From positions 5,456,001 through 5,520,000 of the forward strand of contig NZ_CP030055.1 in assembly GCF_015291645.1 (NCBI RefSeq): DNA of 64,000 bases, given 5' to 3'. A program made the position numbers and the translations under genes. The DNA comes from Bradyrhizobium sp. CCBAU 53340 (GTDB lineage: Bacteria; Pseudomonadota; Alphaproteobacteria; Rhizobiales; Xanthobacteraceae). How positions within the stretch are numbered: position 1 is the first letter of the stretch; the number at the start of each line of letters is the position of its first letter. The notes under the pieces were generated by a model. The model worked only from the letters and a program-made list of their open reading frames with translations. It was not told the DNA's origin and did no database searches. Below are positions 17,976 through 27,569 of this stretch, in pieces.

Positions 17976-20504
17976 TCAAGCCGGCCATGAAGTCGGCGCC
18001 CGACGACGCAACGGGTATTTCGACAGTTCCAGCAAAATGAGACAGACGAGCGCGACCACGGCCGTGACGGCGAGATCATCCGTATGCAGCGGACCAAAGC
18101 GGAACAGGTCCGCCGCGGCCGGCCACACCAGGCTCAGAGTAAGCACTGACGTCACGAACATGACGATGACGACGAGCGTACGGTTCGGCCGGGTAAAGGC
18201 TTCGACCAGCGAGCTCGAGAACGAACGGTTGACGAAGATCAGGCTCACGATCACCAGCACCAGCGAGAAGAACGTCAGCGCACGGACCTCGTTCGCCGGC
18301 ATGCCGTAGCTGTTCGCCGTCACCATCACGGCGCCAGTCAGGAGCAGCGCCAGGCTGCCCTGCAGCGCCGACCAGACCAGCAGCGATCTTGTCAACAGCG
18401 GCTCGTCCGGCGAACGCGGCGGCCGCCGCATCACGTCGCGCTCTTCGGTTTCGGCTTCGAATACCAATGAGCAGACGGGATCGATGATCATCTCGAGAAA
18501 CGCGATGTGAACCGGGCCGAACAGCAGCGGCATTCCTGTGAGCAACGGCAACAGCGCAAGTCCGGCGATCGGAATATGGACCGCGAGGATGAAGCTCATC
18601 GCCTTGCGCAGATTGTCGTAGATCCGGCGGCCGAGCCGGATCGCCTTCACGATCGAGCCGAAATCGTCGTCGAGCAGAACGATCGAGGACGCTTCGCGCG
18701 CCACGTCGGTGCCGCGACCGCCCATGGCGATGCCGATATGGGCCGCCTTCAGCGAGGGGGCATCGTTGACGCCGTCGCCCGTCATCGCGACGATCTCACC
18801 AGCGTCCTTGAGCGCATTGACGATGCGCAGCTTCTGGGCCGGCGCTATTCGCGCGAATACGGCCCGTCCCCGGGCCGCGCCGGCGAGTTCGGCATCGGCC
18901 ATGGCTTCGACATCAGCTCCTGTCATGACATGTTCGGGATTGAGGCCCGCCCGCGTCGCGATCGCCGATGCGGTTGCGGGATAATCGCCTGTTATCATGA
19001 CCACGTGAATGCCTGCAGAGCGGCATTCGGAAATGGCGTCCTTGACTTCAGGCCGCGGAGGATCGGCAAAGCCGATCAAGCCGCAAAAGCGAAAAGGAAA
19101 ACCGCATTGCGCCTCGGGAAGATCGGTCTCGGCCCAGTTCGCCCGCGCCACACCAAGCACACGCAGCCCTTCCCGCGCGAGCGCGTCGACGCGGGCCCGC
19201 AATTCAGCCAACTCTTCCGCGTTCATTCCGCACAGCATGCCGATCGTCTCGGGCGCGCCCTTCGCCGCGACAACGCAATCATCGTCCCTTCCGCACCACA
19301 CGTTCGACATGGCAAGCAGGTCCGGACGCAAGCCGTAGCTCTGCACGAGCCGTCGTCCCGCACCGGCGTCAGAGGCGAGCGAATGCAGCGCCTTCTCCAT
19401 GGGATCGAACGGCTCCCGCACACAGGCCAGCGCGCCGGTCTCGATCAACCGATTGAAAGCGGGCGCCGCGCGGGCCGCGGTATCAGGCGTGTGCTGCGTT
19501 CCGTCAGGCAGCACCAGGCGGGCAACGGTCATGCGGTTTTCCGTCAGCGTGCCGGTCTTGTCCGTGCAGAGCACGGTCGCGGCGCCCAGCGACTCGATGG
19601 CCGAGGCGCGCCGCGTCAACACGCGCGCCTGGGAGATGCGCCAGGCCCCCATGGCGAGGAACACCGTCAGGACGACAGGGAATTCCTCCGGAAGCATCGA
19701 CATGCCGAGCGCGATGCCGGCAAGCACTCCCTCCAGCCAGCCGCCGCGATAGAGCCCATACAGAAGAACGGTCAATCCGATCACGAAGGCGCTGGCGACG
19801 GCAACCGTCGCCACCAGCCGCGTCGTCTGCTGTTGCAGGCGAGGCGCTTCCGTTACCAGCGAATGCAGCGATTGTCCGATCTTGCCGATCTCGCTTTGGA
19901 CGCCGGTCGAGGTCACTTCAGCCATCCCGCTGCCGCGAACTACCATTGTGCCGGAGAACACGAACGGCTGGTCATCGCCGCCGGCATGCGGAGCCGGCAA
20001 TTTTTCGGGTGACGGCGAGGCCTGTTTCCTGACCGGAACCGATTCCCCCGTCAGCAGCGATTCATCCAGCAGGAGATCGACGGATCGAAGGACCGTGGCG
20101 TCGGCGGCCACGCGATCCCCCTCCGAGAGGACGATCAGGTCGCCGCGGGCGACCTCGCGACCGGGAATGCGGATGCGCTCGCCGCCGCGAATGACCAGTG
20201 CGCGCGGGCTGGTCAGATCGCGCAACGAGTCGAGAACGCGTTCGGTGCGCGCCTCCTGCACGATCGTGATGACGATGGAGATCGATGCGAACACCAGAAG
20301 CAGCAGCGCCTCGCCAAGATCGCCCAGAACGAAATAAATCAGGCCGCCCGCCAGCAAGAGCAGCAGCATGGGCTCGCGCAGCACCTCGACGATGAGGCGC
20401 AGGATCGTCCGCCGGCCCGTACGGGGCAACTCGTTGAAGCCTTCGGCCTTCAGCCGGGCCTGTGCTTCGGACGCGGTCAGCCCCTGCATCGCCGGCGATC
20501 TCAT
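17976..20504 (-). CDS. P-type cation-transporting ATPase (P2-like)
   Basis: 842 aa ATP-driven cation pump of the Ca/Mg (P2) type. N-terminal cation ATPase domain (LTASEAQARLKAEGFNELP), actuator motif LLTGESVPV, phosphorylation site Asp315 in LCTDKTGTLTENRMTV, nucleotide domain, hinge MTGDGVNDAPSLKAAHIGIA and ~10 membrane helices. The helix 4 segment MSMLPEEFPVVLTVFLAMG has the P-E-E-F-P pattern of P2 pumps. ATG at 20504 is preferred over a GTG at 20528 because AGGAA precedes it. Convergent with the phosphorylase operon (30 bp between stops); a FixK/FNR-like box is 85 nt upstream. Ion specificity is not certain. Confidence 0.93.
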   Translation of the reverse strand: MRSPAMQGLTASEAQARLKAEGFNELPRTGRRTILRLIVEVLREPMLLLLLAGGLIYFVLGDLGEALLLLVFASISIVITIVQEARTERVLDSLRDLTSPRALVIRGGERIRIPGREVARGDLIVLSEGDRVAADATVLRSVDLLLDESLLTGESVPVRKQASPSPEKLPAPHAGGDDQPFVFSGTMVVRGSGMAEVTSTGVQSEIGKIGQSLHSLVTEAPRLQQQTTRLVATVAVASAFVIGLTVLLYGLYRGGWLEGVLAGIALGMSMLPEEFPVVLTVFLAMGAWRISQARVLTRRASAIESLGAATVLCTDKTGTLTENRMTVARLVLPDGTQHTPDTAARAAPAFNRLIETGALACVREPFDPMEKALHSLASDAGAGRRLVQSYGLRPDLLAMSNVWCGRDDDCVVAAKGAPETIGMLCGMNAEELAELRARVDALAREGLRVLGVARANWAETDLPEAQCGFPFRFCGLIGFADPPRPEVKDAISECRSAGIHVVMITGDYPATASAIATRAGLNPEHVMTGADVEAMADAELAGAARGRAVFARIAPAQKLRIVNALKDAGEIVAMTGDGVNDAPSLKAAHIGIAMGGRGTDVAREASSIVLLDDDFGSIVKAIRLGRRIYDNLRKAMSFILAVHIPIAGLALLPLLTGMPLLFGPVHIAFLEMIIDPVCSLVFEAETEERDVMRRPPRSPDEPLLTRSLLVWSALQGSLALLLTGAVMVTANSYGMPANEVRALTFFSLVLVIVSLIFVNRSFSSSLVEAFTRPNRTLVVIVMFVTSVLTLSLVWPAAADLFRFGPLHTDDLAVTAVVALVCLILLELSKYPLRRRAPTSWPA

Positions 20505-20588
20505 GGAAGTTCCTAGGAGTCCTTGCACGATGAGGACACGTCATCTCATCACCACCGTCATCATGCCATGCTGCAACCAGCTGCCGGC

Positions 20589-20602
20589 TTGACGTGGGTC
20601 AA
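20589..20602. promoter_or_regulatory. FixK/FNR-like box upstream of the P-type ATPase
   Basis: TTGACGTGGGTCAA is a perfect TTGAC-N4-GTCAA dyad, 85 nt from the ATPase ATG (minus) and 142 nt from the ATG at 20744 (plus). Fits the CRP/FNR-family FixK consensus; in Bradyrhizobium FixK2 activates from such sites under low oxygen. Confidence 0.65.
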
Positions 20603-20743
20603 ACGTTCCACGCGACAAAGCGACATCCCGCTCGGCCCACCCCCATTTCCGTCAACTTTGACGGCCATGTCACGGCTGATATTCTTGTCCACGCGGCTCG
20701 ATGAGCCCTGGCTGTCAATCGTTGAAATAAGGCTATTTGAAAG

Positions 20744-21196
20744 ATGCAGACGAGACGCAATTTGCTGCTGGCTCTCAGCCTCATCTTGATCGGCACCTGG
20801 TCACAGGATGGCGCGAGAGGACGGAACTCGGCCACGCCGCCGGTTTCGCTGGCGCCCCCCAATGCATCGCCGCCGCACGCGGTGGCCAAGAACGCCAAGC
20901 CCAGGAGGGAGCCGGCCCTGGTGACCAACGATAGCCGCGCGCCAGCGACGTCCGGCGGAGAGCCTCCGCTGCCTGTGATCGGGGGACCTGCCGTACCGAA
21001 CCCGGCGGCCGATTACGATGGCTTCAGTGCCAGCACCGACGACAATGACGCACCGAGCCACGTGACGCCGCCTGCGAGGTCACGCGCCGCGAAGGGCTCC
21101 AATCGGGATACGACTGGCCTCGACGCGCAGTCATCGATCGATCAGGAAGACGAAGCGTTGAAGCGCAAGCTGACGATTTGCAGGAACTGCAAATAG
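20744..21196 (+). CDS. Exported Pro-rich hypothetical protein
   Basis: 150 aa. N-terminal signal-like helix (NLLLALSLILIGTW), then a low-complexity Pro/Ala/Ser/Asp region without recognisable domain, and a C-terminal end KRKLTICRNCK with a CxxC pair. Likely periplasmic. Function unknown. Divergent from the P-type ATPase with the FixK/FNR-like box between them. Confidence 0.55.
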   Translation: MQTRRNLLLALSLILIGTWSQDGARGRNSATPPVSLAPPNASPPHAVAKNAKPRREPALVTNDSRAPATSGGEPPLPVIGGPAVPNPAADYDGFSASTDDNDAPSHVTPPARSRAAKGSNRDTTGLDAQSSIDQEDEALKRKLTICRNCK

Positions 21197-21289
21197 GACG
21201 GGTGGCATCTCGCTGCATGGCTGACCTACCGCGGCGCTTGCCACCTCCGCTTTACGCTCTCTGTTTTTCCTGATCCTCTCTTCCCAATC

Positions 21290-21306
21290 GGCCGGAGCAA
21301 CCGGCC
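21290..21306 (+). other. Leader hairpin before the ThDP enzyme gene
   Basis: GGCCGG / CCGGCC pair around an AGCAA loop, ending 21 nt before the ATG at 21328 and just upstream of its GGGAGAGAG ribosome site. Could modulate translation; nothing else supports regulation. Confidence 0.3.
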
Positions 21307-21327
21307 TGCCTCAGGGAGAGAGACGCC

Positions 21328-22962
21328 ATGAAGCTCGGCACCGCCATCGCGGAAATCATGCGGCGCGAGGGGATCGAGATCCTCTGCGGTTATCCCGTCA
21401 ACCACCTGATCGAGCACGCAGCGAAGGTCGAGATCCGTCCCGTGATGGTGCGGCAGGAGCGCGTCGGCCTGCACATGGCGGACGCGATCTCGCGCGTCAC
21501 ATCGGGGCGCACGATCGGGGCGTTCTGCATGCAGCATGGCCCCGGCGCGGAGAACGCGATGGGCGGCGTCGCGCAATGCTTTGGCGAATCCGTGCCCGTG
21601 CTGGTGCTGCCGATGGGCTATCAGCGCCGGCTTGCGCATATCGAGCCGAACTTCAATTCCAGCGAGGCGATGAAGCCGTTTGCGAAATCGTCCGAACCGA
21701 TCATCCTGGCCGCCGAGGTCGCCAACATCTTTCGACGCGCCTTCACCAAGCTGAAAAACGGCCGCGGCGGGCCTGTCATCGTGGAAATCCCCTCCGACAT
21801 GTGGAACGAGGAGGTGCCGGAGCCGCTGAACTACACGCAGGTGCTGCGCACCCGCTACGGCGCCGACCCCGTGCATGTGAAGGAGGCAGCCGCCCTGCTC
21901 GTCAACGCCAAGCGTCCGGTGATCTATGCCGGCCAGGGCGTGCATTATGCGCAGGCCTGGCCGCAATTGAAGCGGCTGGCGGAACGACTGGCCATCCCCG
22001 TCACCACCAGTCTCGGCGGCAAATCGTCGTTCCCAGAGACGCATCCGCTCTCGCTCGGCTCGGGCGGCCTCGCCGTGCCGCGCGCGGTGCCGAAATTCCT
22101 GGCCGAGGCCGACGTCATCTTCGGCATCGGCTGCTCCTTCACCGAGACCAGCTTCGGCATCGCCATGCCGAAGGGCAAGACCATCATCCACTCGACGCTC
22201 GATCCAAACCATCTCAACAAGGATGTCGAGGCGAAGATCGGCCTCGTCGGGGATGCCGGCCTTGTGCTGGATGCGCTACTGGAAGAGGTCAACAAGACCG
22301 TCACCACGGATCGCGACGCGTCGGCCATCGCGGCCGAAATCGCGGCCTCGCACAAGGAGTGGCTGGCGAAGTGGATGCCAAAGCTCACCAGCAATGATGC
22401 GCCGCTCAATCCCTATCGCGTATTGTGGGACTTGCAGCACACCGTCGACATCGACACCACCATCATCACCCATGATGCCGGCAGCCCGCGCGACCAGCTC
22501 TCGCCGTTCTGGAAGGCGGTGACGCCCCTCTCCTATCTCGGCTGGGGCAAGACGACGCAACTCGGCTACGGCCTTGGCCTTGCCATGGGCGCCAAGCTGG
22601 CAAAGCCCGACAAGCTCTGCATCAATGTCTGGGGCGATGCGGCGATCGGCTTCACCGGCATGGATTTCGAGACCGCAGTGCGCGAGCGCATCCCGATCAT
22701 GTCGATCCTGCTCAACAATTTCTCGATGGCGATCGAGTTGAAGGTGATGCCGATCTCGACCGAGAAGTATCGCTCGACCGACATTTCCGGCGACTATGCC
22801 GCAATGGCGCGCGCCTTCGGCGGCCATGGCGAGCGGGTGACCAGGCCCGAAGACATCATCCCCGCGATCAAGCGCGGCATCCAGAAGACCAGGGAAGGCG
22901 TGCCTGTGCTGCTGGAGTTCATCACCAGCAAGGAGACCGAGGTGTCGCGGCCCGGCACGTGA
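21328..22962 (+). CDS. Thiamine diphosphate-dependent enzyme, acetolactate synthase-like
   Basis: 544 aa member of the POX/AHAS/benzoylformate decarboxylase family. PYR domain with the catalytic Glu in VRQERVGLHMADA; central domain (KRPVIYAGQGVHYAQ); PP domain with the ThDP/Mg motif WGDAAIGFTGMDFETAV followed 25 residues later by ILLNNF. Substrate unknown: the regulatory small subunit of AHAS is absent, and the motif reads GDA instead of GDG, seen in other family members. Strong ribosome site (GGGAGAGAG) before the ATG. The next gene, a histidine kinase, starts 95 nt downstream on the same strand. Confidence 0.88.
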   Translation: MKLGTAIAEIMRREGIEILCGYPVNHLIEHAAKVEIRPVMVRQERVGLHMADAISRVTSGRTIGAFCMQHGPGAENAMGGVAQCFGESVPVLVLPMGYQRRLAHIEPNFNSSEAMKPFAKSSEPIILAAEVANIFRRAFTKLKNGRGGPVIVEIPSDMWNEEVPEPLNYTQVLRTRYGADPVHVKEAAALLVNAKRPVIYAGQGVHYAQAWPQLKRLAERLAIPVTTSLGGKSSFPETHPLSLGSGGLAVPRAVPKFLAEADVIFGIGCSFTETSFGIAMPKGKTIIHSTLDPNHLNKDVEAKIGLVGDAGLVLDALLEEVNKTVTTDRDASAIAAEIAASHKEWLAKWMPKLTSNDAPLNPYRVLWDLQHTVDIDTTIITHDAGSPRDQLSPFWKAVTPLSYLGWGKTTQLGYGLGLAMGAKLAKPDKLCINVWGDAAIGFTGMDFETAVRERIPIMSILLNNFSMAIELKVMPISTEKYRSTDISGDYAAMARAFGGHGERVTRPEDIIPAIKRGIQKTREGVPVLLEFITSKETEVSRPGT

Positions 22963-23057
22963 GGGGAGCGCGAGGCCGCGGACGCTGGCTCCGGCCGCAG
23001 GAGATGTGATAATCCGGCTCCGTGCCGCGCCTGTCGCGGCATCAGGCCGGATTGCGA

Positions 23058-25001
23058 ATGATCACCCCTACCAACGAACTCGAACGGCAATTGCAGGCGG
23101 CCGCGGCCGAGAATGCTCGGCTGCGCGATCGGCAAAACGCCACCGCCGAGATTTTGCGGACCATCGCGGCGTCGCCATCGGATGCCCGGCCCGTGTTCGA
23201 GGCGATCGCATCGAGTTCCAAGCGCCTGCTCGGCGGCTTCTCCGCAACCGTGCTCCAGTTCATCGGCGACGAGCTGCACCTCGTGGCGTTCACGCCGGCC
23301 AGTCCGGAAGCGGACGAAGGGCTGAAGTCGTCGTTCCCGCGGCGAATCGAGGATTTTCCGACCTTTGCGCTGGTTCGCGGCGGTGAGACGATCCAGTTTC
23401 CCGATGCCGAGGCTGAAGACGTTCCGGAGCTGAACCGGAATCTGGCGCGGTTGCGCGGCTTCCGCAGCGTGCTGTTCATGCCATTGATGAATCGCGGCAC
23501 TGCGGCCGGCATGATCAGCGTCACGCGCGCCGAGACGGGCGCGTTCGCTCCCGACCTGGTGCAGTTGCTTCAGACCTTTGCCGACCAGGCCGTGATCGCG
23601 ATCGAGAATGCGAACCTGTTCAACGAAACGAAGGAGACGCTGGAGCGGCAGACGGCCACGGCAGACATCCTGAAAGTGATGGCGGCCTCGCCGTCCGACG
23701 TGCAGCCGGTGTTCGACGCCATCGCCGCGAACGCCAACCGCCTGATCGGCGGCTACTCCACCGCGGTGCTGCGCTATATCGACGGCGCCGCGCATCTTGC
23801 AGCGTTCACGCCTGGTGATCCCGAGGGCGACCGCGTGCTGCAGGCCTCGTTCCCGGTGCCATTCGCGCAGTTCCCGGCCTTCCAGCTCACGGCCAATGGT
23901 GAATCGGTGCAGCTGCCCGACGCCGAGCTCGAGCCGGCGGCACGCGGCGTCGCCCGCGCGCGCGGCTTTCGCAGCATGCTGTTCACGCCGCTGATGAGTG
24001 AGGGCGAAGCCAAAGGCGTTATCATCGCGACGCGGCGGACGACCGGTGCGTTCGCCGAACATCATGTGCGGCTGCTGCAGATGTTCGCCGACCAGGCAGT
24101 GATCGCCGTCAAGAATGTCAGCCTGTTCAACCAGGTTCAGACCCGCACCATCGAGCTCGCCAGGTCGCTCGACGATCTGCGCGCGGCACAGGACCGGCTG
24201 ATCCAGACCGAGAAGCTGGCCTCGCTCGGCCAGCTCACCGCCGGCATCGCCCATGAGATCAAGAACCCGCTCAACTTCGTCAACAATTTCGCCGCGCTCT
24301 CCACCGAGCTGATGGACGAGCTGAGCGAGGCACTTGCGCCGATCCGCCTCGAAGACGATGTCCGCGGCGAGGTCGACGAGCTGACCGGGATGCTGAAGGA
24401 CAATCTGCAGAAGGTCGTGCAACACGGCAAGCGTGCCGATTCCATCGTCAAGAACATGCTGCTGCATTCGCGCGAAGGCGGCGGCGAGCATCGCTTGAGC
24501 GAGGTCAACATGCTGGTCGAGGAGAGCCTCAACCTCGCCTATCACGGCGCGCGCGCCGAGCAGCCGCAATTCGACGTGACGCTGAAACGCGAGTTCGATC
24601 CGGCGGCAGGCTCCGCCGAAGTGTTCCCGCAGGAAATCACGCGGGTGCTCCTGAACCTGGTCTCCAACGGGTTTTACGCGGTGGCAAAGCGCCAGGCGCG
24701 TGCCGACGCCAGTTACGAGCCGATCGTGACCGCCACGACCCGCGACCGCGGCGATGCCATCGAGATCCGCATCCGCGACAACGGCACTGGCATTCCCGAT
24801 GAGGTGAAGGCGAAGATGTTCAATCCGTTCTTCACCACCAAGCCGGCCGGCGAAGGCACCGGGCTCGGACTGTCGATGAGCCATGACATCGTCGTGAAGC
24901 AGCACGGCGGCACGATCGACGTCGCGACCGAGCCTGGCCAGTTCACGGAATTCACGATTGTGCTGCCGCGCAAGAGCGGCTTTGCGAATGGAAGCGGCTA
25001 G
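23058..25001 (+). CDS. Double-GAF sensor histidine kinase
   Basis: 647 aa soluble kinase. A short coiled coil (residues ~5-30) precedes two tandem GAF domains (~37-185 and ~200-365) that are clearly duplicates of each other: each has the pattern ASPSDxxPVFxAIAxxxxRL and ends QxFADQAVIAxxN. A coiled-coil linker leads to the kinase core: phospho-acceptor His399 (AGIAHEIKNPLNF), N box LLNLVSNGFYAV, G1 RDNGTGIPDE, G2 GEGTGLGLSMSHD. No membrane helix, so it senses a cytoplasmic ligand or redox state. No response regulator adjoins it. The start at 23058 is chosen for the first ATG; an earlier GTG at 23022 is possible. Confidence 0.92.
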   Translation: MITPTNELERQLQAAAAENARLRDRQNATAEILRTIAASPSDARPVFEAIASSSKRLLGGFSATVLQFIGDELHLVAFTPASPEADEGLKSSFPRRIEDFPTFALVRGGETIQFPDAEAEDVPELNRNLARLRGFRSVLFMPLMNRGTAAGMISVTRAETGAFAPDLVQLLQTFADQAVIAIENANLFNETKETLERQTATADILKVMAASPSDVQPVFDAIAANANRLIGGYSTAVLRYIDGAAHLAAFTPGDPEGDRVLQASFPVPFAQFPAFQLTANGESVQLPDAELEPAARGVARARGFRSMLFTPLMSEGEAKGVIIATRRTTGAFAEHHVRLLQMFADQAVIAVKNVSLFNQVQTRTIELARSLDDLRAAQDRLIQTEKLASLGQLTAGIAHEIKNPLNFVNNFAALSTELMDELSEALAPIRLEDDVRGEVDELTGMLKDNLQKVVQHGKRADSIVKNMLLHSREGGGEHRLSEVNMLVEESLNLAYHGARAEQPQFDVTLKREFDPAAGSAEVFPQEITRVLLNLVSNGFYAVAKRQARADASYEPIVTATTRDRGDAIEIRIRDNGTGIPDEVKAKMFNPFFTTKPAGEGTGLGLSMSHDIVVKQHGGTIDVATEPGQFTEFTIVLPRKSGFANGSG

Positions 25002-25007
25002 CGCTCC

Positions 25008-26597
25008 CTACTCCGCCATCTCGACAGGTTGCCCCGTGGAAGGACCGGCCAGCGGCCGCTCCTCCATCATGATCAGGCAGAGCGATGCGGTGGCCATCAA
25101 CGCGGTCGCGGCCGCAAAGACGTAGCGGAAGGCATGCCGCATGTCTTCAGTGGGGATCGCGGGGATGCTGCCTGCGGCGTGATGCTCGCCTGCCAGCGGA
25201 ATGTCGGCGCCGAGTGCGATCAGCAGGATCGCGGCGAAGGCCGCGACCGTGAACGAGGACATCAGCGAGCGGAAGAAGTTCATCGCGCCGGTGATGGTGC
25301 CGACCTGCGGACGGGCCACCGAATTCTGCAGCGAGACCACACAGACCGGGAAGGTGGTGCCGAGCCCGAGCGCAAACGCGGCCATCAGCGTCAGGAGTCC
25401 CCATAGCGGCAGCGTGGTGACCGTGAGGCCGAGCGCGCAGATCGCAGCCCACGACGTGCCGATGATGGCGACGCGCTTGTAGTGCCTGGCGCGCGCCATG
25501 GTGCGGCCGGCGATCGCGGCGCCGCATGTCGAGACCGCCGCAAGCGGAATCAGTGCAAGCCCCGCTTCGCTGGCGCTGAGATGGTAGACCGACTCGTAAT
25601 AAAGCGGCAGCTGCACCGTGAGGCCGGTAATGGCGCCGAGGCCGCAGCCGCCGGCGGTCAGCGCGAATGGCGCGACCGAACCCGAGAGCAACGGCAGCGG
25701 CAGGAACGGCTCGTCGGCGCGGCGCGCATGCCACACAAAGGTGAGCACGAGCGCGACGGCGCCGCCAATCATGGCAAGAACGGTCGGCGACAGCCACGGA
25801 TAGCGCGTGCCGCCCCAGGTCAGCACCAGCATGAACACGACGGCCGATGCCATCAGCAGCACGCCGCCGAGCCAGTCGACCTTGCGCTTGCGGTGGAACA
25901 CCGGGATCTTCTTCATCTTCGGCAGCAGCAGCGCCAGCGCCGCGGCTGCGAGCGGCAGATTGATCCAGAAGATCATCGACCAATGCAGATGCTCGGCGAA
26001 TACGCCGCCGATGACGGGCCCCAAAATGCCGCCGACCATCCAGACGCTGGAGAAATAGGCCTGGTACTGGCCGCGTTCGCGTGGGGAAACGACGTCGGAG
26101 ATCACGGTCTGCACGACCGGCATGATGCCGCCGCCCCCCAGTCCCTGGAGACCGCGTGCCAGAATCAGCATCGGCATGCTCGGCGCGATCGCGCACAGGA
26201 TCGAGCCGGCGATGAACAGGCTGAGCGAGGTGATGATCATGGCCTTGCGGCCGTAGATGTCGCTCAATGTCCCGAACACCGGCGCGACCGCGGTCGAGGC
26301 GAGCAGATAGGCGGTGATCACCCAGGACAGGTTCGAGACGTCCTGGAACTGGCGGCCGATGGTCGGCAGCGCCGTGGCCACGATGGTCTGGTCGAGGGCG
26401 GCCAGGAACATCGTCAGCATCAGGCTGATGACGATGGTTCGCACTTCATCTGACGATAGCGGCGCCGGTGGCGAGATCGGGGGCGCGTCGCTGACGCTGA
26501 TGACCTCGCCCGGAAGGCGGGTCAATTCCTCGGCGATGTCGTCGGGCAATGTCTGGATATCGGCAGACCGGCTGCTCTGCCGTGTGAACTGGTTCAT
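25008..26597 (-). CDS. DHA2-family (EmrB/QacA-type) MFS drug transporter
   Basis: 529 aa proton-driven multidrug efflux pump with about 14 transmembrane helices. The first helix block carries LDQTIVATALPTIGRQF (motif D1), then LSDIYGRKAMI (motif A variant) and ARGLQGLGGGGIMPVVQTVI (motif B/C region). The N-terminal ~45 residues are a cytoplasmic extension unusual for EmrB. Monocistronic and convergent with the kinase gene (6 bp between stops). No membrane-fusion partner (EmrA) is adjacent. Confidence 0.93.
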   Translation of the reverse strand: MNQFTRQSSRSADIQTLPDDIAEELTRLPGEVISVSDAPPISPPAPLSSDEVRTIVISLMLTMFLAALDQTIVATALPTIGRQFQDVSNLSWVITAYLLASTAVAPVFGTLSDIYGRKAMIITSLSLFIAGSILCAIAPSMPMLILARGLQGLGGGGIMPVVQTVISDVVSPRERGQYQAYFSSVWMVGGILGPVIGGVFAEHLHWSMIFWINLPLAAAALALLLPKMKKIPVFHRKRKVDWLGGVLLMASAVVFMLVLTWGGTRYPWLSPTVLAMIGGAVALVLTFVWHARRADEPFLPLPLLSGSVAPFALTAGGCGLGAITGLTVQLPLYYESVYHLSASEAGLALIPLAAVSTCGAAIAGRTMARARHYKRVAIIGTSWAAICALGLTVTTLPLWGLLTLMAAFALGLGTTFPVCVVSLQNSVARPQVGTITGAMNFFRSLMSSFTVAAFAAILLIALGADIPLAGEHHAAGSIPAIPTEDMRHAFRYVFAAATALMATASLCLIMMEERPLAGPSTGQPVEMAE

Positions 26598-26758
26598 CTC
26601 GGGCTGTCAGATCGAGCGTGTTGCGGCGCAAAGCCGCGAAGGATTCGTTCTATGAACCCAATCTAGACAGCAAAGGTCTTCTCAGGCAGGCACCGCGGCG
26701 CATGGGTGCGTCCCGCACTGCGGTCATCCCGAACACGTGATCAGAAACGGCGGGCGGA

Positions 26759-27274
26759 TCAGGCCTTGGGACGTCGCTTCAGGCGCGCCCGTTTCGGCAG
26801 CTGGCCCGGCCATTGCACCAGGTAGTGCTCCAGTTGGTCGTCCGGGATCTCCTCCTCGCTGCCCGCGACCCGGCCGCGCACGGAGACGCCGGCCTCGTGC
26901 ACCGTGTTGGGGTCGCCGGAGACCAGAGGATGCCACCAATAGAGATCGCGGCCCTCGGCCACCAGCTTGTAGCCGCAGCTCGGCGGCAGCCATTTCAGGG
27001 TCCGGACCGTCGCGGGGGTCATGACCACGCAATCCGGAACGTAGTCGAACCGATTCGCGTAGTCCTTGCAGCCGGCCGAGCAGGAATCGAGCATCTTGCA
27101 GCTGACATCGGTGAAATAGATCTCGCCGGTATCCTCGTCTTCGAGCTTGTTCAGGCAGCAGCGGCCGCAGCCGTCGCACAGGCTCTCCCATTCGGCCCGC
27201 GACATATCCTCCATCTTCTTGGTTTTCCAGAAGAATCCATCCTGATCCGACGGTGATTTACGAGCTGCGGTCAT
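26759..27274 (-). CDS. YcgN-family cysteine cluster protein
   Basis: 171 aa, UPF0260/YcgN family, defined by a zinc- or iron-binding CxxCxxCC cluster ([15 protein letters not shown], residues ~33-47), further Cys residues in [12 protein letters not shown] and the WWHPLVSGD motif. Cytoplasmic; biochemical role unknown, although the pattern suggests metal binding. Start at the ATG at 27274 ([16 protein letters not shown]) gives the usual length; an upstream in-frame start adds 13 unrelated residues. Confidence 0.9.
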   Translation of the reverse strand: MTAARKSPSDQDGFFWKTKKMEDMSRAEWESLCDGCGRCCLNKLEDEDTGEIYFTDVSCKMLDSCSAGCKDYANRFDYVPDCVVMTPATVRTLKWLPPSCGYKLVAEGRDLYWWHPLVSGDPNTVHEAGVSVRGRVAGSEEEIPDDQLEHYLVQWPGQLPKRARLKRRPKA

Positions 27275-27569
27275 GCGCCTGTTACTGATCCAAAGAGCTG
27301 CGGCCAACGCCATCTAGGGGGTAGCGTCGCAAAGCTGCAAGCAACGCCCTCGAAAGACCCGTAATGAACCGGGGTTCAATTAGGTCTGTTGTTCAAAATT
27401 GCGAGCCTGACCATTGGTTTATAGGCCCCGCTCGGCTAGAAGAACAGCAAGTCCGCCTGAGGTGCGCGAAACGGGCGCCTTGGGTTTGCCGCAACAATCC
27501 CGCAAGACGTCTCGATGCCGCCCCGGCCGGGTGCTTGAACGCTTTCGAAGCGAGCCTCAAGGGTTCTAG

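Noticed and set aside
22794..24905. 703-aa minus-strand frame opposite the double-GAF kinase
   Set aside because: Shadow of the kinase; no recognisable domain.
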